From: Amycolatopsis pretoriensis
Lineage (GTDB): Bacteria; Actinomycetota; Actinomycetes; Mycobacteriales; Pseudonocardiaceae
Direction: 5' to 3'
NCBI RefSeq assembly: GCF_900107925.1
Contig: NZ_FNUJ01000005.1
Coordinates: forward strand, 682,001-746,000
Length of the DNA: 64,000 nt
Shown here: piece by piece, positions 17,522-26,539 of the stretch
How positions within the stretch are numbered: position 1 is the first letter of the stretch
Layout of the letters: every line of letters begins with the position of its first letter
Translations under genes and position numbers: made by a program
The notes under the pieces: generated by a model
Seen by the model: only the letters and a program-made list of their open reading frames with translations
The model's database searches: none
What the model was told of the DNA's origin: nothing

Positions 17522-17839
17522 ATGTCCGGCTTGAGGATGGACGGCGTGGTCGTCGCCGAGTACGCCCGGACCGCCGAGGAGGCCGCTGACGACCTCCACG
17601 CGGCCGCGGCGGAAGTGGGGGGCGAAGGCGTCTCCGGCGAGTCCTACGGCGCGCTGGGGACGCAAATCGGCCTCGGTGAGTCCTACGGCCGCGCGGCGGG
17701 TGCGCTGCGGCGTCAGCTGGTCGACGGCGCCGAGGCGCTGAAGTCGGCGGCGGAGGCGCTGCGGCACGTCACGGTCCGCCACAGCGGGCAGGACGCGGAG
17801 GCCGCGGAGCTGATCGAGCGCGCGGGCAGGACGGAATGA
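17522..17839 (+). CDS. small helical type VII secretion target (EspC-like)
   Basis: The product is 105 residues, predicted mostly alpha-helical with no signal peptide. It resembles the EspC/'type VII secretion target' group: short proteins with a DG..V..YA opening, a central GESYG glycine turn and a helical C-terminus. It overlaps the next gene by four bases (ATGA), and the two are probably exported as a pair. The assignment rests on size, helix pattern and location between eccB and a WxG-containing partner. Confidence 0.7.
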   Translation: MSGLRMDGVVVAEYARTAEEAADDLHAAAAEVGGEGVSGESYGALGTQIGLGESYGRAAGALRRQLVDGAEALKSAAEALRHVTVRHSGQDAEAAELIERAGRTE

Positions 17840-18954
17840 TGTTCGCCGAGCCGGAGGGTTCCACGGACTCCATCCCGCACCCGCTGGCGAAGCGCGCCGC
17901 CGCCCCGGTGGCCACCGCGCCCGCGGTGGCCTTCGCCCCGGACGCCGAAGGCGACGAGATCGCCGCCACCGCCGAGCCGTACCTGGCCTACCTCACCGAC
18001 GTCTCCCGGCAGCTGGGGCTGATCGACCCGGTCGAGACGTACTTCCGCCCGCTGCTCGGCCGCTGGGGTGACCTCGGTGCCGAAGCCGGGCGGTTGCGCA
18101 CCGCCGCCGCGGCGGCGGCCGACGTGTCCGCGCGGCTCGACGACCGCCTGGGCCGGCTCGACGCCGGCTGGGCGGGCCGGGACGCCGACGCGTTCGTCGC
18201 GTACATGCGGGAGATCGGCGCCGCGGGCGGTGACCTCCAGGAGGCGTTCACGGTCCTCGCGGACGCGCTCGACGAGCTGGTGACGACGCTGCGCCACGTC
18301 GTCGTCGACCTCGCCGAGGTCCTGGTCGACGCCGCGGACCTGATCTCGGAGACGATGATGCTGCCGAGCGGCGGCACCAAGCGGGCGCGGACGCAGCTGC
18401 GGGAGACGCAGGATTCGGCGAAGGCGCTGTACGAGACCGCGCGGGACGTCCTGGAGGCGTTCGACCGGCTCTGCGACGGCGTCGACGACCCCGACGCGAC
18501 CGCACGCAGCATCGAGATCGCGCACCGGTACCCGGGGGAACGTTTTCAGCTGCACGAACCGGAATCCGCCGCGACGACCACCGCGGCCGCCGGCTCTCCG
18601 GCCGGTTCCGACGAGGTGCTGACCCCCTCGTCGGCGAGCGGGGACCCGGCGGAGCCGAAGCACACGGGCGTGGGAACACCGGACGCGGCGCAGCCCGCCG
18701 ACGCGGCTCCGCAGCCGGCGCCGGCCCAGGACAGCGCGGCGAACCACAGCACGTCGGGCATGCCGATGATGCCGATGATGGGGTTCGGCTCGTTCGGCGG
18801 AGGCGGCGGCGGTCGCCGGCAGCCGAAGACACGCCCGACGACGTCGTCGTCGGAACTGCTGGGAGAGCCCGGTTTGGTGGCCCCGCCGGTGATCGGCGAG
18901 GACGAGAACGCGCCGCAGCAGAAGAAGAAACCGCCGGCCCCGCCGGCGAAGTGA
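17836..18954 (+). CDS. PPE-like/WxG secretion substrate with Pro-rich tail
   Basis: The product is 372 residues. Residues 45-220 form long amphipathic helices with a WAGRDADAF (WxG) turn near residue 115 between two helices, the hallmark of ESX substrates. Residues 235-372 are low-complexity and Ala/Pro-rich, with a MPMMPMMGFG methionine cluster and a basic KKKPPAPPAK end. It is translated with the small partner upstream. It could equally be an ESX-associated cytosolic scaffold. No hydrolase motif is seen. Confidence 0.7.
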   Translation: MMFAEPEGSTDSIPHPLAKRAAAPVATAPAVAFAPDAEGDEIAATAEPYLAYLTDVSRQLGLIDPVETYFRPLLGRWGDLGAEAGRLRTAAAAAADVSARLDDRLGRLDAGWAGRDADAFVAYMREIGAAGGDLQEAFTVLADALDELVTTLRHVVVDLAEVLVDAADLISETMMLPSGGTKRARTQLRETQDSAKALYETARDVLEAFDRLCDGVDDPDATARSIEIAHRYPGERFQLHEPESAATTTAAAGSPAGSDEVLTPSSASGDPAEPKHTGVGTPDAAQPADAAPQPAPAQDSAANHSTSGMPMMPMMGFGSFGGGGGGRRQPKTRPTTSSSELLGEPGLVAPPVIGEDENAPQQKKKPPAPPAK

Positions 18955-18959
18955 CCCGG

Positions 18960-18989
18960 ACCCGGCCCGCGGCGAACCGCGGGCCGGGT
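18960..18989. terminator. bidirectional terminator between convergent ESX genes
   Basis: A perfect 13-bp stem (ACCCGGCCCGCGG / CCGCGGGCCGGGT) closes on a CGAA tetraloop, then TTCGTT. It lies in the 40-bp gap between the plus-strand substrate gene and the end of mycP on the minus strand, so it probably serves both. Confidence 0.85.
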
Positions 18990-18994
18990 TTCGT

Positions 18995-20632
18995 TCAGCG
19001 GCGGGTCGAGACCGGTTCGGCCGGGCGGTTGCGGCGGATCGTGCGCATCACGAACAGCGTGATCAGCAACGCCACCAGACCACCGCCGGTGCCGGCCAGC
19101 GCCACGATCATCGGCGTCTTGTTGTTGTCGTTCGCCGGCGGGAGCTGGGCCACCTGCGGGGCCGGGATCGGCGCCAGGTTCCCCACCTCGGACGGGAGGC
19201 TCTGGGTCAGCGCGGCCACCGGGTCGATGACCCCGTAGCCGACGAAGTTGTCGCGCCCGCCCGGGGCCGCCGGGTGCTGGGCCGTCTCCTTGATCCGGTT
19301 GATGATGCCCTTCGCGTCCAGGTTCCGGTACTTGGCCTTGACCAGGGCCGCGAGGCCCGCCACGTACGGCGCCGCGAAGCTCGTTCCCTGGATCGCGCTG
19401 GCCTTGTCGCCGCTCTCGAACGTCAGGTTCGCCAGACCCGAGGAGTTCTCCGCGGGGTCGAGCGAGATGATCTGCGTCCCCGGCGCCGCGACGCCGACCC
19501 ACGGGCCGTGGACGCTGAACGGGGCCACGCCGCCGGTCTCGTCGATCGCGCCCACCGAGAGCACGTCGTCGGCGAACCACGGCGGCGTCACGATCGTCTT
19601 CGGCCGCCGCGCGTCCGGCTGGTCGTTCTGCGGGCAGGTGTCCGTCGCGTTGCCCGCGGCGGCGATGATCACGACACCCTGCGACGCGGCGAAGTGGACG
19701 GCGGCCTGGACCTGCTGCTCGCCGTCGGTGATGCGCCCGTCGGCGGGACGGCAGTTGTCGACCGACATGTTGATGATGTCGGCCTCGTGCCGCTCGGCGA
19801 TGCCGCGGATGATCTCGGCCAGCGTCTTCAGCGTGCCCGCCGTGCCGGCCTTCTCCAGCTGGCGCCCGCCGTTCGTCTGGCCGGGGGACGTCCGGTCGCC
19901 GTCGCCCGCACCGGAACCGCCGCCACCGCCTTCGGTGCTCGGCGGCAGCGAGGACTCCGACCCGGCGGGCGGGTTGGTGCTCGACGACGGCGTCCCGCTC
20001 GAACTGGCGGGCGGGTTCGGCGTCGAGGTCGACGTGTCCGGCTCGTAGTTCTCGCTCAGCTGGCGGTAGGACACGATCGTGGCGTCCGGGGCGACGCCGA
20101 CGAACCCGACCTCCGGGTCGTCCGGCTTGGCCGCGATGATGCCGGCGACCTCGGTGCCGTGGCCGTCGCAGTCCTCGAGGCCGGGCTGCTTCCCGTTCGG
20201 CGTCGCGACGTACTCGCCGCCGGACACGAGGCGGTTCTGCAGCCAGGGGTGCTTCGTCACGCCGGTGTCGACCACGGCGACCTTGACGCCCGCGCCGGCG
20301 CCGCCGTTCGTGGCGGCCCGGACGATCTCCTGGGCCTTGGAGATCTGCAGGTACTCCTGGCCCCACGGCCGGTTCTTCAGCACGATGTTCTGACCGAGCG
20401 TGCTGCGCTGGACGCAGCCCTTCGACTGCTTGTACTTCTTGTCCGGTCCCCGGGAATCGGGGATCAGCTTGCTCATGTCCACCGGCGGCGGCGTCGCGAA
20501 GTAACCGTCGGCCGGCGCCGCCTGGCCCCACGCCGGGACCGTCGCGCCCACCGGGACCAGGACGCCGAGCGTGCCGGCGATCAGGGCCGTCGTGGTTCGC
20601 CGGGTTGCGCCGAAACGGCGTCCTGGTGCCAT
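18995..20632 (-). CDS. mycP: mycosin, ESX-associated subtilisin-like protease
   Basis: The product is 545 residues. It is a membrane-anchored S8 serine protease that stabilises the ESX complex. The catalytic triad is complete: D122 (VAVVDTGV), H158 (DCDGHGT) and a Ser near 418 (QGTSFAAP). The oxyanion Asn is in AAAGNATD. A signal peptide (about 1-38) and a C-terminal helix followed by RTIRRNRPAEP anchor it. An inserted Ser/Pro/Gly-rich loop (about 195-255) is long. ATG 20632 is used. GTG 20656 overlaps the eccD stop (GTGA) and is an alternative. Confidence 0.93.
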   Translation of the reverse strand: MAPGRRFGATRRTTTALIAGTLGVLVPVGATVPAWGQAAPADGYFATPPPVDMSKLIPDSRGPDKKYKQSKGCVQRSTLGQNIVLKNRPWGQEYLQISKAQEIVRAATNGGAGAGVKVAVVDTGVTKHPWLQNRLVSGGEYVATPNGKQPGLEDCDGHGTEVAGIIAAKPDDPEVGFVGVAPDATIVSYRQLSENYEPDTSTSTPNPPASSSGTPSSSTNPPAGSESSLPPSTEGGGGGSGAGDGDRTSPGQTNGGRQLEKAGTAGTLKTLAEIIRGIAERHEADIINMSVDNCRPADGRITDGEQQVQAAVHFAASQGVVIIAAAGNATDTCPQNDQPDARRPKTIVTPPWFADDVLSVGAIDETGGVAPFSVHGPWVGVAAPGTQIISLDPAENSSGLANLTFESGDKASAIQGTSFAAPYVAGLAALVKAKYRNLDAKGIINRIKETAQHPAAPGGRDNFVGYGVIDPVAALTQSLPSEVGNLAPIPAPQVAQLPPANDNNKTPMIVALAGTGGGLVALLITLFVMRTIRRNRPAEPVSTRR

Positions 20633-20652
20633 CCGAGAGTCACCCGATCCGG

Positions 20653-22047
20653 TCACTTGAAGTTCAGGTGCCGCAGGGTGGTGTACAGGTCCATCACACC
20701 CAGGGCGAGCGGGAGCACCGACGCGATGCAGAGCGCTTCGATGATCTCCACCGTGCGCCGCAGCGGCGGCGAGAAGCGCTGGTTCGGGAAGATCACGCCG
20801 ACCACGAGCGCGCCCGCGGCCAGCAGGACCAGCGCGCCGAAGACGTAGAGCAGGCGGTTCTGCGCGCTCGCCGTGACGAGCCAGCCGATCCCGATGCCGG
20901 TCGCCGCGACCAGGCCGTTGGTGAGCAGGGCGATCGCCTGGCTGCCGTTCGCGTACGCGCGGGCGCGCAGGAGCAGCACGAGCGTCGCGACGACGCCGAG
21001 GATGATCCCGAACGCGCCGGGCGCGGTGGCGGCGATGATCGCGGCCAGCGCGACCGTGGCGCCGCAGCCGATCATCAGGCCGGTCATGTAGTTGTGCGCG
21101 ATCGCCGTGCGGCGCTCGATCGCGCGGTAGTCCGGGAAGCCGGAGTCTTCCTTCAGCTCCTCGGCGTTGCTCGGGACGTGCGGCAGCGGCAGCTTCGCGA
21201 GCCAGATCGTGGCGCGCGGCAGGATCGAGATGCAGGCGAGGGCGACCGCGACCGTGCCGGCCGCGATGCCGGCGCCCGGGTGCGCGACGAGCGTGCCGAA
21301 GAGGAAGGCCAGCGCGCCGAAGGTGCCCGCGGTGGCGGCGGCGATGAACGTCGTGATGCCGGCGCCGATGACCATGATGCAGACCGACGCGACGATGATG
21401 ACGAGGACCGCGCCGAGCAGCAGGTTCGCCCGCATGGACAGGCCGGGCACGATGTAGAAGCCGCTGACGAACGCCAGCGGCAGCCCGCCGGCCGCGGCGA
21501 TCAGGACGCCGGTGGCTTCCGCGTTGTAGGCCTTGGCGAGCGTGGCGCCGACCGCGACGCAGGCGATGGCGCCGATGCCGCCGGCGATGGCGGCGCCGAG
21601 CGCGTTGCCGCCGTAGAGCGAGCCGCTCATGAACAGCGCGACGGCGGCGGCGATCAGCGCCAGCCCGCCCGCGACGTGCCCGAAGCGGTTCGCCGTCTCC
21701 TTGGTCCACGGCCGGAAGCTGTCGGGCGAGGACTCGGCGATGGCGTCGACGACGTCGTCGTACAGCGGCGGCGGCGGGTTCTCGTTGCGCTTGCGCAGCT
21801 GCAGGAGCTCACCGTCGACGACGCCGAGCGAGGCGAGCGTCCGGCTCGGGTCGAGCGGGGCGTCGCCGAGCTTGGCGAGCGCCCAGCCGCCGTGCCGCGC
21901 CCCGCCATCGGGCGACGACTCCTTGGCCATGTCCAGGAGCATCGGCAGGAGATCGGCCACCGCGACGTCGGCGGGCAACGCCACGTCGATCCGGGTGGAC
22001 GGCGCGACGACCGTCACCCTGCTGAAAACTGTCGTGCCCGTAGCCAC
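20653..22047 (-). CDS. eccD: type VII secretion channel protein EccD
   Basis: The product is 464 residues. An N-terminal ubiquitin-like domain (about 1-90, FSRVTVVAPSTRIDVALP...) is followed by about eleven transmembrane helices, as in EccD, the main membrane vestibule of the ESX pore. The GTG at 22047 (VATGTTVFSR) is preferred. Upstream codons run into the intergenic region and would not fit the family. It is coupled to mycP downstream and divergent from eccC. Confidence 0.92.
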   Translation of the reverse strand: MATGTTVFSRVTVVAPSTRIDVALPADVAVADLLPMLLDMAKESSPDGGARHGGWALAKLGDAPLDPSRTLASLGVVDGELLQLRKRNENPPPPLYDDVVDAIAESSPDSFRPWTKETANRFGHVAGGLALIAAAVALFMSGSLYGGNALGAAIAGGIGAIACVAVGATLAKAYNAEATGVLIAAAGGLPLAFVSGFYIVPGLSMRANLLLGAVLVIIVASVCIMVIGAGITTFIAAATAGTFGALAFLFGTLVAHPGAGIAAGTVAVALACISILPRATIWLAKLPLPHVPSNAEELKEDSGFPDYRAIERRTAIAHNYMTGLMIGCGATVALAAIIAATAPGAFGIILGVVATLVLLLRARAYANGSQAIALLTNGLVAATGIGIGWLVTASAQNRLLYVFGALVLLAAGALVVGVIFPNQRFSPPLRRTVEIIEALCIASVLPLALGVMDLYTTLRHLNFK

Positions 22048-22322
22048 TGCACTGCCCCCGCTCGGTCGAGACTGCTCCCGGGGGAACTTATACCGAACGC
22101 CGGTGCGGGTATCACCGAACGTCCGAAAATCACCGCCATCCGCAGGTCGGGTCCCGGAACCGGGCGTTACTGTCGGTGGCAGGCCGTACACTCGCCTGGC
22201 GATGGCGGGCACGGTTCACGAGGGGTTCGGGCATCCGCCGGAATTCCTCCTGGCCGTTCGATAGGTTGTTCGCACACCTTGCGGTGGCCGCCATCGTCGA
22301 GTTTTGAATGAGGGGTCCTTCG
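22048..22322. promoter_or_regulatory. divergent eccD/eccC promoter region
   Basis: No gene is seen in this 275-bp stretch. On the minus strand TATAAG (22092-22087) is a good -10 for eccD, about 40 bases before its GTG. On the plus strand TACACT (22187-22192) is a candidate -10 for eccC with only a weak GCGTTA-type -35. The eccC binding site is GAGGGG at 22310-22315. Confidence 0.45.
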
Positions 22323-25300
22323 ATGAGCACGCTGCAGTTCAAGAAGTCGCCGCGGCTGGCGGCACCGCGCCCGCCGGGCGGTGAGGTGCACCTCGAGCCG
22401 CCGCCCGAGGTGCCCCGGGTCATCCCCGGCAACATCGTGATGAAGGCGCTGCCGATCGTCATGATCTTCGCGTCGCTCGGGATGATGGTCTTCATGTTCA
22501 CCGCCAGCGGGCGGAACCCGATGATGATGGCCATGGGCGGCATGATGGTCGTCGGGACGCTCGGGATGATGGCCGGCGGCGGGGGCAAGGGCGGCGGCGC
22601 CAAGCGCGCCGAGATGGACGAAGACCGCAAGGACTACCTGCGCTACCTGGGCCAGATGCGCGACCGCGCCCGCGAGGCGATGGTCGACCAGCGCGCCGCG
22701 CTGGAGTGGGTGCACCCCGACCCCCAGTCCCTCTGGCCGCTGGCCGCCAGCCGCCGCATGTGGGAACGCCGGCAGAACGACCAGGACTTCCTGCACCTGC
22801 GCGTCGGGCGCAGCTCGCACCGCCTCGCGACGCGGCTGGTCCCGCCGCAGACCGGGCCGGTCGACGAGCTGGAGCCGATCGCCACCCTCGCGCTGCGCCG
22901 GTTCGTGCGCGCGCACTCGATCGTGCCGGACCTGCCGACCCAGATCACGCTGCGCGGGTTCGCCGCGGTCAGCATGCAGGGCGACCGCGCCCTGACCCGC
23001 GGCCTGACCCGCGCGATGCTCGCGCAGCTGGTCACCTTCCACAGCCCCGACGACGTCCTGATCGCGATCGCCACCGCGGGCCGGGCGAAGGAGGAGTGGG
23101 AGTGGGCGAAGTGGCTGCCGCACGCCCAGCACCCCACGCTGTCCGACGGCATCGGCCAGCTCCGCATGATGGCCGGTTCGCTGGCCCAGATCGAAAACTG
23201 GCTCGACGAAGAACTGCGTGACCGCCAGCGGTTCTCCCGCAACGCCACCCCGGCGCCGGACCAGCCGCACGTCGTGATCATCGTCGACGACGCCGAGGTC
23301 ACCCGCGAAGAGCAGATCATCCTCGAGGAGGGCCTGGTCGGCGTCACGCTGGTCGACCTGTCCGACTCCATCGGCAACCTCGCCGCCCGCCGCGGCCTGC
23401 GGCTCGTCGTCGAACCCGACCGCCTGGGCGCGCGCAGCGCCGGCGGCGTCGAGTGGTTCGGCCGCCCGGACACGCTGTCCGTGGTCGAGACCGAGTCGCT
23501 GGCCCGGCTCATCTCGCCGTACCGCGTCGGCGGTGCGGCCGGCCAGGACGTCGGCGACGAAGAGCCGCTGCTGTCCAACCCGTCGCTGCTGGAGCTGCTC
23601 GGCATCCCCGGCGACCCGATGACCTTCGACGTCCAGCAGGCGTGGCGGCCGCGCCCGATCCGGGACCGCTACCGCGTCCCGTTCGGTGTCGGCGAATACG
23701 GCCAGCCGGTCGAGCTGGACATCAAGGAAGCCGCCGCGGAAGGCATGGGCCCGCACGGCCTGTGCATCGGCGCGACCGGTTCCGGCAAGTCGGAGTTCCT
23801 GCGCACGCTGGTGCTGGGCATGCTGGCCACGCACTCCTCGTCGACGCTCAACTTCGTCCTCGTCGACTTCAAGGGTGGCGCGACCTTCCTGGGGCTCGAC
23901 AAGGCCCCGCACGTCTCCGCGGTCATCACCAACCTCGCGGACGAGGTCACGCTGGTCGACCGCATGAAGGACGCACTCGCCGGCGAGATGAACCGCCGGC
24001 AGGAGGCGTTGAAGAACGGCGGCAACTTCAAGAACGTCTGGGAGTACGAGAAAGCCCGTGAAAACGGCGCCGACCTCGACCCGCTGCCCGCGCTGTTCAT
24101 CGTCTGCGACGAGTTCTCCGAACTCCTCGCGGCGAAGCCGGACTTCATCGACCTGTTCGTCGCGATCGGCCGGCTGGGCCGGTCGCTGCAGATGCACATG
24201 CTGCTCGCCTCGCAGCGCCTGGAAGAGGGCAAGCTGCGCGGCCTGGACTCGCACCTGTCCTACCGGATCGGCCTGAAGACGTTCTCCGCGGCGGAATCCC
24301 GCGCGGCGATCGGCGTGCCGGACGCGTTCGAGCTGCCGTCGGTCCCCGGTGGCGGCTACCTCAAGTTCGACACCTCGACGCTGGTGCGGTTCAAGGCCTC
24401 GTACGTGTCGGGTCCGTACCGGCCGGCCGGCATCCAGGCCGCCGGCCCGGCGGCAACGGTGGTGCGCGCGGACAAGCGGCCGCAGCTGTTCGTCCCGGAC
24501 TTCGTCGAACTGCCGAAGGAACCGGAACCGGAGCAGATCGAAGCCCCGGTGGCCCAGCAGCCGCAGTCCGAGGAAGCGGTCGAGCCGTCCGAGCTGGACG
24601 TGATCGTGTCGCGGCTGATCGGGCAGGGCCCGCCGGCGCACGAGGTGTGGCTGCCGCCGCTGAAGGAGCCGAACTCCCTCGACACGTTGCTGCCGAACCT
24701 GAATCCGACCGACGACCGCGGCCTGTCCCCGGTCGGCTTCTTCGGCAACGGGCGCCTGCAGGTGCCGCTGGGCATCGTCGACCGGCCGTACGAGCAGCGG
24801 CGTGACCCGCTGTGGGCGGACTTCTCCGGCTCGGCCGGCCACGGTGTGATCGTGGGCGGGCCGCAGTCGGGCAAGTCGACGATGCTGCGGACGCTGATCA
24901 TGTCGATGGCGCTGACGCACACGCCGGAAGAGGCGCAGTTCTACTGCCTCGACCTCGGTGGTGGCACGCTGGCAGGGCTGGCCGACCTGCCGCACGTCGG
25001 TGGCGTGGCGGTGGCCCGGCGCGAGCCGGACAAGGCCCGCCGGATCGTGGCCGAGCTGACCACCCTGCTCACCGAGCGGGAAGGCCGGTTCGGGGCGATG
25101 GGCATCGACTCGATGACCGAGTTCCGCAACCGCAAGCGCCGCGGGGAGATCCGGGCCGACCAGGACCCGTTCGGCGACGCGTTCCTCATCGTCGACGGCT
25201 GGCGCGCCCTGCGCGACGACTTCGAAGAGCTCGAGACCACGATCACCCGGATCGCGACCCAGGGTCTGTCCTACGGGGTGCACGTGATCGTGGCGGCGAA

Positions 25301-26333
25301 CCGGTGGGCCGACATCCGCCCGGCGATCAAAGACATGATCGGCACCCGGTTCGAGCTGCGCCTGGGTGACCCGACCGAGTCCGACATCGACCGCCGCGTC
25401 GCGGTCAACATCCCGGCGGGGCGCCCGGGCCGCGGCCTGACCCGCGAGAAGCTGCACATGCTGGGCGGCCTCCCGCGGATCGACGGCTCGAGCGACCCGG
25501 AGACGATCGCGGCCGGCGTGGCCGACGCGGTGGCGAAGATCAAGGGTGCCTGGCGCGGCCGGGTCGCGCCGCAGGTCCGCCTGCTGCCGGAGATGATCGG
25601 CTACGAGGACGTCCTCAAGCTCGACGCCCACCGGGATTCCAAGCTGATCCCGATCGGCGTCAACGAAGAGGACCTGCAGCCGATCTACCTGGACTTCAAC
25701 GCCGAGCCGCACTTCTACGCGTTCGCCGACGGCGAGTCGGGCAAGACGAACCTGCTGCGCCAGATCGCCCGCGGTATTTCCGAGCGGTTCACCAGCAAGG
25801 AAGCGCTGATCCTGCTGGTCGACTACCGGCGCACGATGCTCGGCTTCGTCCAGGGCGACTCGCTGCTGGGCTACGCGGTGTCGGCGGCGCAGCTGGAGAG
25901 CATGGTCGGCGACGTCTTCAACTCGATGACGCGGCGCCTGCCGGGCCCGGACGTCACGCAGGAGCAGCTGAAGACGCGGTCGTGGTGGAAGGGGCCGGAG
26001 CTGTTCATCCTGGTCGACGACTACGACCTGGTCGCGACCTCGTCGAACAACCCGCTGCGGAAGATCTCCGACTTCCTGCCCCAGGCCAAGGACGTCGGTC
26101 TGCACCTGGTGGTCGTGCGGCGCACCGGTGGTGCGTCGAAGGCGATGTACGACCCGATCATCGGCAAGCTGAAGGAGATCGCGGCGCCGGGCATGGTGAT
26201 GAACGGTTCCCGCGACGAGGGCGCGCTGGTCGGCAACATCAAGCCGAGCGCGATGCCGCCGGGCCGGGGCAACCTGCTGACCCGGAAGTCGGGCAAGCAG
26301 CTGATCCAGGTGTCGTGGATCAACCCCGACTGA
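22323..26333 (+). CDS. eccC: type VII secretion ATPase EccC (fused EccCa-EccCb)
   Basis: The product is 1336 residues and is the motor of the ESX system. Two transmembrane helices (about 40-60 and 63-83) precede three FtsK/SpoIIIE-type ATPase domains. Walker A motifs are GATGSGKS (483-490), GPQSGKS (846-852) and GESGKT (1137-1142). Walker B strands are FIVCDEF, FLIVDGW (altered, acidic pair lost) and FILVDDYD. Domain 1 is thus the canonical active one. The ATG at 22323 suits the GAGGGG site better than the ATG at 22308. All domains are in one chain, as in many non-mycobacterial systems. Confidence 0.95.
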   Translation: MSTLQFKKSPRLAAPRPPGGEVHLEPPPEVPRVIPGNIVMKALPIVMIFASLGMMVFMFTASGRNPMMMAMGGMMVVGTLGMMAGGGGKGGGAKRAEMDEDRKDYLRYLGQMRDRAREAMVDQRAALEWVHPDPQSLWPLAASRRMWERRQNDQDFLHLRVGRSSHRLATRLVPPQTGPVDELEPIATLALRRFVRAHSIVPDLPTQITLRGFAAVSMQGDRALTRGLTRAMLAQLVTFHSPDDVLIAIATAGRAKEEWEWAKWLPHAQHPTLSDGIGQLRMMAGSLAQIENWLDEELRDRQRFSRNATPAPDQPHVVIIVDDAEVTREEQIILEEGLVGVTLVDLSDSIGNLAARRGLRLVVEPDRLGARSAGGVEWFGRPDTLSVVETESLARLISPYRVGGAAGQDVGDEEPLLSNPSLLELLGIPGDPMTFDVQQAWRPRPIRDRYRVPFGVGEYGQPVELDIKEAAAEGMGPHGLCIGATGSGKSEFLRTLVLGMLATHSSSTLNFVLVDFKGGATFLGLDKAPHVSAVITNLADEVTLVDRMKDALAGEMNRRQEALKNGGNFKNVWEYEKARENGADLDPLPALFIVCDEFSELLAAKPDFIDLFVAIGRLGRSLQMHMLLASQRLEEGKLRGLDSHLSYRIGLKTFSAAESRAAIGVPDAFELPSVPGGGYLKFDTSTLVRFKASYVSGPYRPAGIQAAGPAATVVRADKRPQLFVPDFVELPKEPEPEQIEAPVAQQPQSEEAVEPSELDVIVSRLIGQGPPAHEVWLPPLKEPNSLDTLLPNLNPTDDRGLSPVGFFGNGRLQVPLGIVDRPYEQRRDPLWADFSGSAGHGVIVGGPQSGKSTMLRTLIMSMALTHTPEEAQFYCLDLGGGTLAGLADLPHVGGVAVARREPDKARRIVAELTTLLTEREGRFGAMGIDSMTEFRNRKRRGEIRADQDPFGDAFLIVDGWRALRDDFEELETTITRIATQGLSYGVHVIVAANRWADIRPAIKDMIGTRFELRLGDPTESDIDRRVAVNIPAGRPGRGLTREKLHMLGGLPRIDGSSDPETIAAGVADAVAKIKGAWRGRVAPQVRLLPEMIGYEDVLKLDAHRDSKLIPIGVNEEDLQPIYLDFNAEPHFYAFADGESGKTNLLRQIARGISERFTSKEALILLVDYRRTMLGFVQGDSLLGYAVSAAQLESMVGDVFNSMTRRLPGPDVTQEQLKTRSWWKGPELFILVDDYDLVATSSNNPLRKISDFLPQAKDVGLHLVVVRRTGGASKAMYDPIIGKLKEIAAPGMVMNGSRDEGALVGNIKPSAMPPGRGNLLTRKSGKQLIQVSWINPD

Positions 26334-26345
26334 CGGTGCCGTTGA

Positions 26346-26434
26346 TTCCCGATCCGGCCACAGTCACGGCCGAACGGTTTCGTGAAACGGTTACGTGGTC
26401 CGGCGGGGCGGCCTACTTTTGGCCGGATCGGGAA
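26346..26434. promoter_or_regulatory. long inverted repeat between eccC and the Hsp70-like gene
   Basis: Perfect 14-base arms TTCCCGATCCGGCC (26346-26359) and GGCCGGATCGGGAA (26421-26434) enclose 61 bases. That loop carries a smaller palindrome GTTTC-GT-GAAAC (26377-26388) and a direct repeat ACGGTT. A further GC-rich hairpin (GCGTCC...GGACGC, 26488-26506) lies just before the next gene. They could be a terminator plus operator. The function is inferred from position. Confidence 0.5.
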
Positions 26435-26539
26435 CAGGGTGGCCGGACGCGGGCCCGGCGGGGTGGGTAGGTTCCTCCCCGAGGGCGCGTCCGGCCGGAC
26501 GGACGCGGGGGATCGCGAACTTTACTGCGGGAGCTGCTG

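Noticed and set aside
22167-26105. Minus-strand open frame of 1312 codons antisense to eccC
   Set aside because: Long antisense frames are expected opposite GC-rich genes with strong third-position bias. The protein is low-complexity Arg/Asp/Val/Gln-rich sequence with no motif, and the plus strand encodes a complete EccC.
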